Of a stretch of 6,715 bases of DNA, positions 5,976 to 6,715 are shown piece by piece; within the stretch, counting starts at the first letter, position 1; every line of letters begins with the position of its first letter. The notes below the pieces were generated by a model. The model was given only the letters and a program-made list of their open reading frames with translations, was not told the DNA's origin and did not search any database. The stretch spans positions 1 to 6,715 of the forward strand of contig VBJR01000192.1 of assembly GCA_005880175.1 (NCBI GenBank), written 5' to 3'. The position numbers and the translations under genes are program-made. This DNA comes from Chloroflexota bacterium. GTDB taxonomy: Bacteria > Chloroflexota > Dormibacteria > Dormibacterales > Dormibacteraceae.

Positions 5976-6715
5976 CCCGGAGCGCGCTCGGGCTCGCCGC
6001 CGCCCTGCGGGCGGGGGAGCTGAGCGCGGCGGAGGTGGCGCGGGATCACCTGGAGCGCCTCGGCGCGCTACGGCCGGTCATCGGCGCGGTGGCCGCGACC
6101 GAGCCCGAGCGCACGCTCGCGGCCGCCGCCGAGTCGGACCGGCGGCTGCGGGCCGGCGCGGCGCGCCTGCTGGAGGGCGTCCCGTTCACGGTCAAGGACT
6201 GGATCGACGTCGAGGGCTGGCGCGTGCTCGGCGCCACCACCGGCCCCCTGGCGGACCCCGGCCGCCGGCCGGCGGCCGACGCGACGGCGGTAGCCCGGCT
6301 GCGCGCCGCCGGCGCCGTTCCCCTGGCGATCAGCTGCGCCCTGGCGGAGACCGCGGCCCACGGCCGCACCCGCAACCCGCGCGACCCGGAGCGGGCGCCG
6401 GGGGGATCGTCGTCCGGCGCCGCCGCGCTGGTGGCGGCCGGCGCCTCGCCGCTGGCCCTGGGCAGCGACTCGGGCGGCAGCATCCGGCTGCCGGCCGCCT
6501 GGTGCGGCGCGGCCGGCCTGAAGCCGACGTTCGGCCGGGTGCCGCTGACCGGCCACTTCCCGCGCTGCGGCTCCCTGGAGGACGGCCGCACGGTGATCGG
6601 GCCGCTGGCCACATCCGTGGACGACCTGGCCGCGGCGCTGGCCCTGATCGCCGGCCCGGACGGGCTGGACGCGGGCGTCGCGCCGGTGCCGCTCGGCGAC
6701 CCGGACGCCGTGGAC
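5972..6715 (+). CDS. Amidase signature family hydrolase (N-terminal 248 residues, cut by window end)
   Basis: The frame starts with ATG at 5972, overlapping the TGA of the preceding frame (ATGA), and stays open to the right edge. It covers 248 residues of a family usually 430-500 long. The whole catalytic core is visible: Lys75 in GVPFTVKDW (69-77), the glycine/serine-rich GGSSSG (144-149) giving cis-Ser146, and the nucleophile Ser170 in LGSDSGGSIRLPAAWCG (163-179). AGLKPTFGRVP (181-191) follows, as in most members. The 24-residue spacing between the two serines matches fatty acid amide hydrolase. The enzyme should hydrolyse a C-N amide bond, with substrate unknown. It is not obviously GatA, whose partners gatC/gatB are absent here, and stand-alone amidases are common in actinobacteria. 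No signal peptide is visible. Its role relative to the neighbouring oxidation genes is unclear; it may simply share the SDR transcript. Confidence 0.9.
   Translation, partial: MTRSALGLAAALRAGELSAAEVARDHLERLGALRPVIGAVAATEPERTLAAAAESDRRLRAGAARLLEGVPFTVKDWIDVEGWRVLGATTGPLADPGRRPAADATAVARLRAAGAVPLAISCALAETAAHGRTRNPRDPERAPGGSSSGAAALVAAGASPLALGSDSGGSIRLPAAWCGAAGLKPTFGRVPLTGHFPRCGSLEDGRTVIGPLATSVDDLAAALALIAGPDGLDAGVAPVPLGDPDAVD

Noticed and set aside
6046..6612. Minus-strand open frame of 188 codons opposite the amidase
   Set aside because: The plus strand there encodes an unbroken amidase-signature core with Lys75, Ser146 and Ser170; the minus frame is low-complexity Ala/Arg/Ser/Pro.

Overview
The window is very GC-rich, with nearly all third codon positions G or C. 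It is densely packed and rich in alanine, arginine and glycine codons. This fits a high-GC actinobacterium (Actinomycetia or Thermoleophilia type), but there is no rRNA or housekeeping marker to fix the taxon. I see no tRNA, rRNA, CRISPR array, insertion sequence or other mobile-element sign.

Layout: (1) 2-97, plus strand: the last 31 codons of a gene entering from the left, possibly a luciferase-like oxidoreductase. (2) 69-4746, minus strand: a tight four-gene operon. In transcription order it holds a zinc-type medium-chain dehydrogenase (4746-3679), a luciferase-like flavin monooxygenase resembling limonene 1,2-monooxygenase (3665-2487), an alpha/beta-hydrolase epoxide hydrolase (2487-1528) and a Baeyer-Villiger/FMO-type monooxygenase (1535-69). 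The genes are joined by a 13-nt gap, a 1-nt stop/start overlap and an 8-nt overlap. (3) 4747-4755: a 9-bp gap between two divergent start codons. (4) 4756-6715, plus strand: a short-chain dehydrogenase, a DinB-like gene that looks frameshifted and internally shortened, and an amidase-signature hydrolase that runs off the right edge and is joined to the broken gene by an ATGA overlap.

Read together, the minus-strand genes encode a coherent oxidation route: alkene epoxidation, epoxide hydrolysis to a diol, diol oxidation to a hydroxyketone, then Baeyer-Villiger insertion to a lactone that can be ring-opened. This is the reaction logic of limonene degradation in Rhodococcus erythropolis DCL14 (LimB, LimA, LimC and a 1-hydroxy-2-oxolimonene monooxygenase). 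Here, however, an alpha/beta-hydrolase epoxide hydrolase stands where the small LimA-type enzyme would be. The divergent SDR carries a long insert after beta-strand 2 like that of carveol-dehydrogenase/mycofactocin-type SDRs, and it could supply or back up the alcohol-oxidation step. The substrate (monoterpene, other cyclic alkene, or terpenoid/steroid side chain) cannot be read from sequence.

The amidase has all three catalytic residues of its family, but its link to the terpene-like route is not evident.
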